Origin: Erinaceus europaeus
Taxonomy: Eukaryota; Chordata; Mammalia; Eulipotyphla; Erinaceidae
Reading direction: 5' to 3'
DNA length: 64,000 nt
NCBI RefSeq assembly: GCF_950295315.1
Contig: NC_080166.1
Location: 97,035,141-97,099,140 of the forward strand
Part shown: piece by piece, positions 24,556-34,517 of the stretch
Layout of the letters: each line of letters starts with the position of its first letter
How positions within the stretch are numbered: position 1 is the stretch's first letter
Translations under genes and position numbers: made by a program
Notes under the pieces: model-generated
Seen by the model: the letters and a program-made list of their open reading frames with translations, nothing else
Database searches by the model: none
What the model was told of the DNA's origin: nothing

Positions 24556-24763
24556 TTTTTTAATTATTTTTATTTATTATTGGGTAGAGACAGGGAGAAA
24601 CTGAGAGGGGAACAAGGCTAGAGAGAAAGAGACATAGACACACTTGTAGCCCTGTTTCACCACCCGTGAAGCTTCCCCCTTGCAGGATGGGTCCAGGGGC
24701 TTGAATCCGGGTCCTTGTGCACTGAAATCTATGTGCTTTACCACTTGTGCCACTGCCTGGCTT
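24556..24763 (-). mobile_element. Family B SINE
   Basis: Antisense: TTTTTATTTATTATTGGGTA tail, GTGAAGCTTCCCCCTTGCAG, GGGGCTTGAATCCGGGTCCT, head end GCCACTGCCTGGC. The next SINE inserted immediately beside its 5' end. Confidence 0.9.
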
Positions 24764-24773
24764 CTGGAGAATT

Positions 24774-25092
24774 CTTTTTTTTTTTTAATTTGTTATATTT
24801 ATTTATTTATTTCCCTTTTGTTGTCCTTGTTGTTTTTTTCATTGTTTTTGTAGTTATTATAGTTGCTATTGATGTCGTTAGTTGTTAGATAGGACAGAGA
24901 GAAATGGACAGAGGAGGGGAAGACAGAGAAAGGGAGAGAAAGATAGACACCTACAGACCTGCTTCACCACTTGTGAAGTGATCTCCCCTGCAGGTGGGGG
25001 GGGGTAGCCAGGGGCTCGAACCAGAATCCTTATGGTTGTGCTTTGCCCCACACACGTTCTCTTAACCCACTGTGCAACCACCCGACTCCCCC
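24774..25092 (-). mobile_element. Family A SINE
   Basis: Flanked by the 10-bp repeat CTGGAGAATT (24764-24773 and 25093-25102). Antisense body is complete, from the T-rich tail to the head end AACCACCCGACTCCC. A G10 run (about 24996-25005) lies in the body. Confidence 0.93.
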
Positions 25093-25199
25093 CTGGAGAA
25101 TTTTTTATTTCCATTCAACTCTTGGTACTCTTCTCATGTTCTCTTCCAAACAGAACAGAACAAACACATTACAATTAATAGTTCAATAGGATTTTCTTT

Positions 25200-25405
25200 T
25201 CTTTTTGAAACCAGGGTAATCTCTGGGATGCAATGCCTGCACAATTCCACTGTTCCTGGCAGAGAGAGAAGGAGGTGGGAGAAAACCTGCAGTACTATTT
25301 TACTGATCATGAAACTTCCCCTCTGCAACTGGAGAACTGGGGCTTGAACTCAAGTCTTTTTACATGGTAAAGTGTACCCCTTCCCTGCTGAGCCCTTACC
25401 TGGTC
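25200..25405 (-). mobile_element. Degraded SINE with 3' module
   Basis: Antisense: ACCAGGGTAATCTCTGGGAT and CACTGTTCCTGGCAGAGAGA are a diverged version of the 3' module of long family A. The body then continues with GATCATGAAACTTCCCCTCT and a head end CTGAGCCCTTACCTGG, which is more like family B. Apparently a B-like body with the shared module. Confidence 0.6.
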
Positions 25406-25411
25406 TCAGCT

Positions 25412-25740
25412 CAACTTTTTTTTTTTTTTTTGGCCTGTAGGGTTATCACTGGGGCTCAACATCTACACTATGAATCCACTGCTCCTAAAGGCCATCTTTT
25501 TTCCACTGTTGTATTTGTTGCTGTTGCTGCTGCTGCTGCTGTTGGCTAGGACAGAGAGAAATTGAGAGAGGAGGGGAAGACAGAGAGGGGAGAGAAAGAT
25601 AGACACCTGCAGGCCTACTTCACTACTTGCAAAGCAACCCCCTGCAGGTGGGGAGCCAGGGGCTCAAACCTGGCCCCCTGAACCAGTCCTTATGCTTCTC
25701 AGCATTCTGTGTTTAACTAGGTGCACTACTGCCTGCCCCC
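25412..25740 (-). mobile_element. Family A SINE, long form with 3' module
   Basis: Antisense: T-rich tail, GGGTTATCACTGGGGCTCAA, CCACTGCTCCTAAAGGCCAT, a GCTGCTGCTGCTGCTG patch in place of the usual GTT tail, the full body, and a head end CACTACTGCCTGCCCC. Older than the copy at 26746. Confidence 0.9.
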
Positions 25741-25839
25741 TCTTCCCAACTCTTCTAATACTATATCCTCTACATGGGAAGTTATGAATGTGTCTAATTT
25801 ATGAGAAGTAGATTGAGACAGAGAGAAAGCACAGAAACA

Positions 25840-25968
25840 CCCTGCTATGATTCACGGATTTCTGGTTTCTATTTGTTTTTGTTAATCTTTCTTGTGGTGC
25901 CAGGACTCAAACCTAGATGTAAGCCAGGCATTTTACTGGCAAACCATCGTCTGGATCTTTATCCAATT
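25840..25968 (-). mobile_element. Degraded family C SINE
   Basis: Antisense: TTGTGGTGCCAGGACTCAAA, GTAAGCCAGGCATTTTACTG and a head end ACCATCGTCTGG. Only the inner part is clear. Confidence 0.55.
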
Positions 25969-26350
25969 CACTACATGCATTTCACTCCACAAGGTCTCAG
26001 TCAGTTTCAAAACCACTTCCTCTGAGTCTTTTCTTACTCTTGACTCTAGATGAGGTCTACTTGCTGCTGCTCCATTAAGTTGGCTCACAGCCATGTATTC
26101 TAATTCTCCCTGTAATGTAATGGCTTGTATCTTCACCCATGACCCTTATAGCAAAACAGTCTGAAAGATAGTTAAGGCTGTATTTTTTAAAATTCTACCT
26201 CCACTACCTAACTTAGTCTCTGGTCCATGATAGCTTCTTCTTCTTTTTTTTTTTTTTTCAGCAAATAAATGAAATAAAAATCAATTGATACAATAATAGC
26301 AAGTAATGAGATTACAGTCAGTAAAACACAATAGGAGATTCACTAACATA
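25969..26350. other. Intronic sequence, no feature seen
   Basis: Unique-looking with a T17 run near 26245. No exon was recognised. Confidence 0.4.
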
Positions 26351-26364
26351 GAAACATTTAACTT

Positions 26365-26586
26365 GGGACCGGGTGGTAGCACACCTGGTTAAGCATACAT
26401 GTTACCATGTGCAATGACCAGGGTTCAAGCCCCTGGGCCCCATTTGTAGGGGAAAAGCTTCATGAATGGTGAAGCAGGACTGAAGATGTCTCTCAGTCTC
26501 TCTCCCTTTCTATCTTTACCTTCCCTTTTGATATCTGGTTGTCTCTATCCAATAAATAAATAAAGATAATAAAAAAATTAAGAAAA
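26365..26586 (+). mobile_element. Family B SINE (reference copy)
   Basis: Flanked by a perfect 14-bp repeat GAAACATTTAACTT (26351-26364 and 26587-26600). Head GGTGGTAGCACACCTGGTTA, B box GGGTTCAAGCC, body AAAGCTTCATGAATGGTGAA, end ATCCAATAAATAAATAAAGA plus A-rich tail. The perfect TSD makes it one of the younger family B copies here. Confidence 0.96.
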
Positions 26587-26745
26587 GAAACATTTAACTT
26601 AAAAGAGCATTGTTGTGCCATGACATAATGGGGAAACAGCAGAACTGTAGAGGATACTTTCAATACTTAACTGTGTCCAGAAATAGTCTGCCATAACCTT
26701 CAAGTAGACTGGATCTCAAAACACCCCTTTAAAATAATTAGATTA

Positions 26746-27122
26746 GGGAGTCGGGCGGTGGCGCAGTGGGTTAAGCGCACGTGGAGCAAAGCGCAGGGAC
26801 CGGCGTAAGAATCCCGGTTCGAGCCCCCGGCTCCCCACCTGCAGGGGAGTCGCTTCACGGGCGGTGAAGCAGGTCTGCAGGTGTCTATCTTTCTCTCCCC
26901 TCTGTCTCTGTCTTCCCCTCCTCTCTCCATTTCTCGCTGTCCTATCCAACAACAAAGCAACGTCAACAATGGCAATAATAACCGCAACGAGGCTGCAACA
27001 ACTAGGGCAACAAAAAGGGGAAAAAATGGCCTCCAGGAGCGGTGGATTCATGGTGCAGGCACCGAGCCCAGCAATAACCCTGGAGGAAATTTAAAAAAAA
27101 AAAAAGTGTTAAAAAAAATAAT
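26746..27122 (+). mobile_element. Family A SINE, long form (reference copy, young)
   Basis: Flanked by a perfect 13-bp repeat AATAATTAGATTA (26733-26745 and 27123-27135). Head GGGAGTCGGGCGGTGGCGCA (A box) and GGTTCGAGCCC (B box) are nearly ideal pol III promoter boxes. CpG dinucleotides are largely intact throughout. The 3' module (27029-27091) contains CCTCCAGG and CCTGGAGG in inverted orientation. This is the least decayed SINE in the window. Confidence 0.97.
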
Positions 27123-27135
27123 AATAATTAGATTA

Positions 27136-29140
27136 ATATTTCTATACTCCTTAAAATAAGTCTATTGGTCATACGACTACTGATATACTTATGTTTTTTA
27201 ACATGTATATCTACTTGAAACAAAGACATTGGGCAGCTCTGGCATATGGTGTTGCTGGAAAATAACCCAGGGACCTCTGGACCCTTGGCCATATTAGACT
27301 TGCTGCTTTGATAATCCACCAATGTTATATTTTTAATGAATATGATCTTTTAACAATAGTCTATAAAGAAACATTTAACATATGCATTTGCAAATGATAT
27401 GCATGGTAATTAAGTCAATTAAGATCATGGCTAAACTTTTGACACAAGAAGTAGTATGTTTCATATTGATGTGTACACTGCCATGAATACACACACTGTA
27501 TGCAACTCATAGAGGAGCAATGGGCTGCTTGGAGAGTATTACAAAGGACGTAGTATCCAGTAATGTATCTGGGGTGTGTGTGTGTGGCGGGGGAGTAAAA
27601 AAAGAAAGGAAAAACCCTTTTGGTGAAAATGCCCTAATAAAAATCCTCATATCTTATCACATAGTTATTATACTAGGAAATGGGTATATCTTACACAAGA
27701 TTATTTCACAATAAAATGGAATCAGAGTCTACATTCATTTCATGATAACAGACTTTGCACTACCTATCAGAAATGGATGGGATCCCTAATAAAGTAAGGC
27801 ACGGGATTAGTTTTCACTTTGTAAGAATATTTCACTTACATCACAATACTTAACATAAGGTTCTTAGAGTCAATACCCAAGTGTGTGTAGGGTGTGAAAT
27901 ACTGAGAAGAAACCACTGGCTGTCCATTTGCTAGTTGATTTATACCTATACAGTCATCTACTCTTTCATTCCATCATGTATTAAAAATTTCCCTTGCATT
28001 CCTCAATAATTAACTACCTTGGACCTTTCTACAAGACATCAATCTTGCACTCTTATTTGGAAAATCTTACAGACTGACCTCAAGCTCAATCATCTTCAAG
28101 GGTTGAGAACTTTGAGACAGGTGGAGGAGGAAAAATTGCTTCCTGAACAGAGCAAGAATTGGTTATACTTCCTTTTTAAGGTGCACAGCAGAATTTAATT
28201 TGTTACACTGTATAACACTCCCTATTTCCTGGAGAAATTCCCAAAGATAAGACAGGGAGTCAGAGGTGAGTGAACCTGAACAAACCTATTAGAAGAATAA
28301 CTAACAGTTTTCCCAGACAAATGCCTAGAAGCTAATCTGTTTCACTGACGCTTGGGTTCGTTTTCTTTTCCAAAAACACTCTCTTCGACAATTGTAGTTT
28401 GAAAGCATATTTTCAGAAAAGTATCCTTAGGTACCTCTTTGGGGGCATGTTCTTGACAATTTGCCCAATGCACTGTGGAGAGCAAATGGTATGGCAAGGA
28501 TTTGTTTCATCACCTTGCTGTGCAAAGGGCTGTAATTTACAAGTTTGGAAGCAGGCATCCTCTCTTGGGATTCACAGTAAAGTCTCCTTTTTTCTCTCCT
28601 TGCAAATTAATTTTGTTTTCCATGATTACCCTGCCATAGCAGAGAGACACCAAATGTACAAGGTATGGTGGAATTTAGCCAGGTTTGCTGTTTTTATAGG
28701 ATTCAACCCTTAACAAATCCTGCTGGGAGATTAAAGTTCTCATTTGTTTCAATATCCAGGTAGGGATTTTACTATGAAAAAGGGTTTAAGATAATTAGAG
28801 AAACTGGAATGAAAAACAAACAAACAAAAAAGACCTTTAATTGTTCATTTCTAGTATGTCTGAGAAATGTTTTCTGCAAAATTACCACCTTTTGCAGAAA
28901 TGCCCAAGTAAAATGGCACCACCACATTCCAAGGAACATGCAAATACTAATTTCTAAGTTTAATAAAGGTTCTCTATCACTTTGCACTGAGACAACTAAT
29001 GAAAGAAACAGGATTTTTCTGCAGGTTTAATGGTAATGACTCATCTCCATTTCACAGATGTCCACAAGTAACAAAGCTCACTCCACTTTCCAGGTCCAAA
29101 CAAAAAGATACTCTCTCTATATAACCTTCTGGCATAAAAT
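27136..29140. other. Intronic sequence, no gene (2 kb)
   Basis: No repeat family was recognised. A short GT run lies at 27571-27587. A 104-codon frame at 28399-28713 has no recognisable domain and no splice context, so it is not called. Confidence 0.45.
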
Positions 29141-29150
29141 AACTCTCCAT

Positions 29151-29400
29151 CCTGGGAGTATGGATCAACCTGTCAACACCCATGTTCAGCAGGGAAGCAA
29201 TTACAGAAGCCAGACCTTCCACCTTCTGCACCTCATAATGGCCCTGGGTCCATATTCCCAGAGGGATAAAGAATAGGGAAGCTATCAGGGGATGGGATGG
29301 GATATAGAGTTCTGGTGGTGGGAATTGTGTGGAGTTGTACCCCTCTTATGGTTTTTTTGTCAGTGTTTAATTTTTTTTTTAATAATAATTAAAAAGAAAG
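29151..29400 (+). mobile_element. LINE-1 3' end with TSD
   Basis: A 250-base 5'-truncated LINE-1 starting at CCTGGGAGTATGGATCAACC and ending in an A/T-rich tail, flanked by the exact 10-bp repeat AACTCTCCAT (29141-29150 and 29401-29410). It aligns to 58190-58436 of the full-length copy. Confidence 0.93.
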
Positions 29401-29429
29401 AACTCTCCATGCCAATGGTGTATCTTAGG

Positions 29430-29610
29430 AGCTAGAGAGGTTGCATAGTGAGTAAATTCTTTCTATGTATAAAGTCCTGAATAAATTCTTTGCATGTATG
29501 AGGTCCTGGGCTCAATCACTGGCACTGCTTATGAAAGAGCAGTACCCTACTCTCTCTCATATAAATTAACTAACTTAGTAACTAACTAAATAAAAGTGAC
29601 TTAAATTTTT
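29430..29610 (+). mobile_element. Family C-like SINE with internal duplication
   Basis: GGAGCTAGAGAGGTTGCATA head, GAGGTCCTGGGCTCAATCAC (B box), CACTGCTTATGAAAGAGCAG and a pyrimidine/A-rich end. A segment of about 27 bases (AAATTCTTTCTATGTATAAAG and AAATTCTTTGCATGTATGAGG) is present twice near the head. Confidence 0.7.
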
Positions 29611-29746
29611 AATAATATTTTGATGTCATAGGTGACTTGCAAAATGAACATAAGCATACAGAAGAAAGGCAAGCATGGGTCTGGTTCACCATATCAAGCG
29701 GTTGATCAATATTTAAGGTCATACTCTATGGAGAAATACTGACACG

Positions 29747-29958
29747 GGACCCAGTGGTGATATGCCTGATTGAATGCACAGGTTACAATGTGCAAGAAAC
29801 CAGGTTAATGCCCCTGCTTGGTCCCCAAGTGCAGGATGGAAGCTTTGCAAAATGGTGAGACAGTGCTGTCTATCTATGTCTATCTCACTCTCTACCTCCC
29901 CTTACCCCTCTCAATTTATCTTTGTCACTATCCAATAAAGAAGCAAATAAATAAAAAC
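29747..29958 (+). mobile_element. Family B SINE
   Basis: Head GGGACCCAGTGGTGATATGC, B-box region CCAGGTTAATGCCCC, body GGATGGAAGCTTTGCAAAAT, end TATCCAATAAAGAAGCAAAT. Moderately diverged. Confidence 0.88.
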
Positions 29959-30177
29959 AGATAGCAGCACTGAAGTAGTAAACGACACAGTCTGAGCTTC
30001 CAACCCTGCAAGTTCTTCTCATTTAATCCTCAAATCCCAAAGTGGTGTAACTGCACCTAGTTACTCATCTGTGGTGGTAAAGCAACATGTCAATTCTCAT
30101 CTGTTCTTGTAACTGACACCATGCAGTAAGCATACTATTCTCTCATTGGCAGTAAGACTAGTTCTGATAGTTTATAA

Positions 30178-30370
30178 TTGACAAAGCTGGTAAAGATTCT
30201 GGATCTGACATGGCAAAGCCATTGCCATTTTTCAGTTACTAATGTCAGGACCCAGGTTCAAGGCCAGCCACCTGCACTGAGGAAAGCTTTGGTCCTGTGG
30301 TGTTTTACCCTTTTTCTGTCTCTGGACTCTTTCTGTCTGAAAAAGTTGGTTGTGGAGCTCTATCAATGAT
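30178..30370 (+). mobile_element. Family D SINE
   Basis: B-box region CCCAGGTTCAAGGCCAGCC, then CACTGAGGAAAGCTTTGGTC, a CTGTCTCTGGACTCTTTCTG block and GTCTGAAAAAGTTGG. A family A SINE starts about 50 bases downstream. Confidence 0.72.
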
Positions 30371-30420
30371 AAAGGAAGAGAGAAAAAGAAGGAGGAAGAT
30401 GAAGAAAGAAAAGAAGGAAA

Positions 30421-30690
30421 GGGGAGTTGGGTAGTAGTACAACGTGTTAAGTGCAGGTGGCCCAAAGCACAAGGACTGGTGTAAGGATCCCAGTTCAAGC
30501 CCCCAGGTTCCCTACCTGCAGGGGAGTCACTTCACAGATGGTGAAGCAGGTTTGCAGGTGTCTATCTTTCTTTCCCCGTCTCTGTCTTCCCCTTCTTTCT
30601 CCATTTCTCTCTGTCCTATCCAACAGCATCAATAACAACAACAGCAATAACTACAACAACAAAACAAGGGCAACAAAGGGAATATATAAA
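30421..30690 (+). mobile_element. Family A SINE
   Basis: Head GGGAGTTGGGTAGTAGTACA, B box AGTTCAAGCCCCC, full body and CAA-rich tail. GAAAGAAGGAA-like sequence flanks it on both sides, so the purine-rich target may be duplicated. Confidence 0.9.
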
Positions 30691-30790
30691 TAAATAAGGA
30701 AAGAAGGAAGGGATGGAGGGAGGGAGAAAGTGAGGAAGGAAGGAAAGGAGGAAGAAATGAATGAAGAGATAAAAGTAAAAGAAAGCCATT
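30690..30790 (+). repeat. Purine-rich (GGAA)n tract
   Basis: Imperfect GAAGGAAGGGA units after the family A tail. Confidence 0.85.
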
Positions 30791-30814
30791 CCAAAATCTC
30801 TTGGTTGATTTTTT

Positions 30815-31105
30815 TTTTGTCACCTGGATTATTAATGGGATTCAGTGCCTGTATAATTCTATAGCTTTTTTTTTCTTGGCACCATTTTTTTCTTTATAGA
30901 CAGAGGGAGTTAATGTGAGAAAGAGAGTGGTATAGAGAAAGAGACAGTGGAACAAAAAGAGGAGAGACAGTGAAGCAAGGCTCCACATTACTCATGAAGT
31001 TTCTCTCCTGCTGGCAGTCCTGTATGGTAGCTGAGGACTCAAACCTGAGTCCTTGTCTATGGTAATATGCACTGTGTCCTAATAGTAAGCCACTTGAAGG
31101 CCTAT
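30815..31105 (-). mobile_element. Degraded SINE with 3' module
   Basis: Antisense: CACCTGGATTATTAATGGGA, TGCCTGTATAATTCTATAGC and CTTGGCACCATTTTTTTC form a decayed 3' module. The body then follows with GAGACAGTGAAGCAAGGCTC and ACTCATGAAGTTTCTCTCCT, and the head ends near AGTAAGCCACTTGAAGGCC. Like 25200, the body is not clearly family A. Confidence 0.6.
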
Positions 31106-31489
31106 TTTCTAAAACAACTAAAAGACAATGAACCCTATTTTCAGGAAAGTAAGTGAGTAGCACATTAAATACAGATGGGACATATATTGACCCACTTAAG
31201 CACACTGTATTATATTATCTTAGGTAGATTTCATTACAATCAATTATTATTTTTCCAGGTGTGAATGTGTTAAATTAAGAGTCCTGGAGGCCCATGGGGT
31301 TCTCTTCTGCAGAAATAATCCAGGTGTTGTAGACACTTCCAAGTAGATGTTTCAATTACAAAACCAATAGTTAATAAACTAATAATAGAACCTACTGTCA
31401 TACACAGGCACAGGGCAACTTAAGATGAAATTCAGAAACATTAAAAGGTCCAAAGCAGCAATGTTTTGGAAAATGTCAATGTCTGCCTA
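31106..31489. other. Intronic sequence, no feature seen
   Basis: Unique-looking. No exon was recognised. Confidence 0.45.
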
Positions 31490-31503
31490 ATGAAAATAAA
31501 TTG

Positions 31504-31671
31504 GGGACCAGGCAGTGGAGCACCTGGTTAAGGGCACACATTACAGTGTCCAAAGACCTGGGTTCAAGCTCCCATTCCCATCTGCAGGTGTCTCTCTGTC
31601 TCTTTATCTCCCCCTCTCCTCTCAATTTCTCTATCTTTACCCAATAATAAATAAAGATATGTTTTAAAAAA
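31504..31671 (+). mobile_element. Family B SINE with precise internal deletion
   Basis: Flanked by ATGAAAATAAATTG (31490-31503) and ATGAAAGTAAATTG (31672-31685). The head and B box are normal, but the body jumps from CCCATCTGCAG straight to GTGTCTCTCTG. About 45 bases between the two CTGCAG palindromes of the family are missing. Confidence 0.92.
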
Positions 31672-31689
31672 ATGAAAGTAAATTGAGGG

Positions 31690-32235
31690 AGTGTCTTGAG
31701 CAACATTATTAAGAATACTCATCTCATGAATTATCATAAGATAATTCAATTTAGATCACTTAGGTAACTTTTCATCTCAGGAATAATACATTTCCTTGGA
31801 GTTACCCCAAATATTTCTTTCCTTCTCTGAGAAAATGTAGAAGCATTCAGTTTAGGTCTCAAAAAACAGACTTAGCAAACTCTTCAAGCTTATTGAACAA
31901 GATGCATTATGAAATTTTTTTCAGAGAAGTGTACACAGTTAAGAGAAATTAAAAATTCAAATCTTAATAAAAGTATTCTCTGCATATAAAATAATGTGTC
32001 AATATGATAGTTATACGTTTGTCTACTAGTATATGTAATATACACAATATAATGAGATACTCAGGTCTATTAGTGACTATTATTATGTTGTATAAATTCT
32101 GATATATTTGATGGGAAAGCTAATATAGACATTGCTTTATGCACCTCCACATTTCACAGATAAAATGAAGGATGCTCAATTTTCAGTTGAGAGACATCAG
32201 TGCATCAGTGGTTTTTTTTTTCCCAATGAGCTGTC
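31690..32235. other. Intronic sequence, no feature seen
   Basis: AT-rich unique-looking DNA. Confidence 0.45.
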
Positions 32236-32438
32236 TTTTCTCTTTTTAAAAATTTCATTTATTTTATTGGATAGGACAGAGAGAAACTGAGAGGGAAGGG
32301 GGAGGGAGAAAGAGAGACACCTGCAAACCTGTTTCACCCCTTATGAGGCTTTCCCCTGCAAGTGAGGGCTTGAGACTTGAACTCATGTCCTCTTACACTG
32401 TAATGTGTGTGCTTAACCAGGTGCACCACCACCCAGCC
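32236..32438 (-). mobile_element. Family B SINE
   Basis: Antisense: AATTTCATTTATTTTATTGG tail, TTATGAGGCTTTCCCCTGCA, TTGAGACTTGAACTCATGTC, head end CCAGGTGCACCACCACCCAG. Confidence 0.9.
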
Positions 32439-32439
32439 C

Positions 32440-33315
32440 TGTGTCTCTTATCTATGTCTGCAGATATTGTCCCCACCTACTCAAGAGAAACATTCCAAAT
32501 TTTTATGCTATACTTTCTACTTAAATCTATGTCACACACATGCTAATCAGACTTACAGAAAATCAATAAAGAATTAAAATATGCAGTCTCTATATCAGAA
32601 ACTTATTTTAAAATATTTCCACAAATTTCACTATCTTAAAAAACTGCAATTTTTTTTAATAACAGCGCACTTTTGAAAATAGGCTTGAAAGAATAGTTAC
32701 TGATTCCTTCAGAGACTGGTACTTATTAAAATATTATTCGCTTACAATGTGTCCTTTGATTAAAAAGCATTAATGCATATTTTTTGAGAAAGTGACTCCT
32801 TAACAGGTCAATTTGTCACCTGACGGAGACTTAAAGGAATCTATAATTCACATGCTAATGGTGAAAAACAAGCCTAGGGGTGGCAAGTAAAATTTGTAGT
32901 CAACCAGTGCTCCTCAAATCAAGGGAGATGAACCATCTGGTTCCCGGATTGGACAACGCTATAATTTTACACAGTCACCAGCAATATATCAGCTGTGCTT
33001 TGCAAGTTGGTGGTATGCCGATAATATTTTAACTTGCTTCAAACAGCTGCAAGTCAAAGCTTTTTATGGTTCTTGAAAATGAAAACGAGAGCCTTCCCCA
33101 GTTGGCCTGGTGTGTCTTAATCATTTATCATAAGTTTACTGACTGAAGTTTAGTAAAAGCTCCATGATGAATGAAGAGCTGATGCTTTCTCTGTTAGGGC
33201 AGGCAAGAAAATGAAGGTGTCAAATATGTCTTGCAGAAGATGGTTCCACTGTTTCATTACAAAATTCAATTTAAAACATTTCTTCAATTTTAGTGGATGA
33301 CAAGATAGGTTTCCA
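32440..33315. other. Repeat-free intron, candidate conserved element
   Basis: No SINE or LINE sequence. From 32780 to 33130 the DNA has a mixed composition with two E-box palindromes (CAGCTG near 32990 and 33045), a CACCTGACGG site and several TAAT cores. Enhancer-like, but only comparative data could establish conservation. Confidence 0.3.
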
Positions 33316-33325
33316 ACCCATTCTT

Positions 33326-33631
33326 TTTTTTTTTTTTCTTCAAGGGTTATCATTGGGGGTCAGTGCCTGCAGTACAAATCCACAGCTCCTGGATGCCATG
33401 TTTTCCCTTTTGTTGCCCTTGTTGTTATTAGATAGGACAGAGAGAAATTGAGAGAGGAGGGGAAGACAGAGAGGGGGAGAGAAAGATAGACAACTGCAGA
33501 CCTGCTTCACCACTTGTGAAGCGACCTTCCTGCAGTTGGGGAGCCGGGGGCTTGAACCGAGATTCTTACACAGATCCTTGCGCTTTGCCATGTGTGCTTA
33601 ACCCACTGTGCTACAGCCCGGCCCCTAGCAG
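33326..33631 (-). mobile_element. Family A SINE, long form with short tail
   Basis: Flanked by CCCATTCTT (33317-33325 and 33632-33640). Antisense 3' module GGGTTATCATTGGGGGTCAG to CAGCTCCTGGATGCCATG, then a tail reduced to CTTGTTGTTATTAGATAGGA, the body, and head end GTGCTACAGCCCGGCCCC. Confidence 0.93.
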
Positions 33632-33640
33632 CCCATTCTT

Positions 33641-34074
33641 ATAAGAGTTTGAGTTTTTTCACATCTTTCCTGTATTTCAATATGAAAATAGTGATTTAGA
33701 GGTAGATATTTTCAATTAATAATTTGAATGTTTTTATTGTGGCAACATTGTTCTAAGACACTAAACATGCTAGAGGGGTACAATTTTATACCTGTTCAAT
33801 TTCTGTGCTACTACACAATAGGAACTTGCAAAATGCCACTATCCTTTCATCACAGTCCACTGGCACCCCTCCACCTCCCTAACTTTTATTCCCCTTTCAT
33901 GTCACCCCTCTGCTTTATTAGCCTCCACTGTTTTGGCTATAATACAATCCTGGTTTCCATTTGACATTGTTCCATATCTTAGTTCCTTTATATCCCCACA
34001 TGAGATAGATCATCTGATGAGATAAAACTTTGAACCTCTCTTTGAAAAACAACCTGAATCGGGTAAAAAGGGCC
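33641..34074. other. Intronic sequence, no feature seen
   Basis: Unique-looking, somewhat C-rich on the plus strand near 33860-33900. Confidence 0.4.
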
Positions 34075-34080
34075 CCGTGG

Positions 34081-34511
34081 TGTCCCGTCCCGAGGAACCT
34101 TCAACATGAGTAAACCTAGGAGAGGGAGTGAGGACAAGGGAGAGAGAATGGGGACAAGAGACGCAAGAGAGAAATGAGACAAGACAGGATTCTGATCAAG
34201 TCTGTTTATTAGCACCAAAGGTGCTGTTTTTAAGGCCAGGGTAAGGGGGAGGTTAGCAGTTGGGGACAATTGGTTGATGTGGCATGTTGTTATGGTGATC
34301 AGCTGTTATCTGGAAGGTCCTAGGTGATTCATAAGGAGGTGGGTGAGTTATCTGACTTACGAGAAACTGTACAGTGGTGACATACAGAAACTTTTCTTTG
34401 TCAAGACTCTAGATAGGAAACAGAAACTTATCTTGTAAGCAAGGCCTTCTGTGAACAATGGCTATGTGGCCATGCCAATAGCAACCTTGAGGGCACATGT
34501 GGCTCCCCACA
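34081..34511 (-). mobile_element. Solo LTR of an endogenous retrovirus (class II-like)
   Basis: On the minus strand the 431-bp element begins TGTGGGGAGCC and ends GGGACGGGACA, the TG...CA ends typical of LTRs. It is bounded by a 6-bp imperfect target repeat (CCGTGG at 34075-34080, CGGTGG at 34512-34517), the duplication size usual for class II elements. Reading the minus strand there is a TATA-like CTTAAAAACAG near 34229-34238, then AATAAA (34204-34209), then a pyrimidine-rich R/U5-like end. No internal viral sequence, primer-binding site or second LTR is present, so it is a recombined solo LTR. Family name not assigned. The orientation is sense to GPC6. Confidence 0.8.
34204..34209 (-). promoter_or_regulatory. 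LTR polyadenylation signal, sense to GPC6
   Basis: AATAAA on the minus strand within CTAATAAACAGACTTGA, about 20-35 bases downstream of the TATA-like box as in compact LTR promoters. Could act as a cryptic poly(A) site in GPC6 pre-mRNA. Activity unknown. Confidence 0.55.
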
Positions 34512-34517
34512 CGGTGG

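Noticed and set aside
26746..26860. tRNA gene candidates at the SINE heads
   Set aside because: A and B boxes are present but there is no complete cloverleaf, and the same head recurs in dozens of copies. They are SINE promoters, not tRNA genes.
28399..28713. 104-codon frame with several cysteines
   Set aside because: No glypican or other family similarity that I recognise. Cysteine spacing is irregular and no splice context is visible.
34081..34511. Complete endogenous retrovirus
   Set aside because: Only one LTR is present. Unique-looking intron lies on both sides, with no internal viral coding sequence seen.
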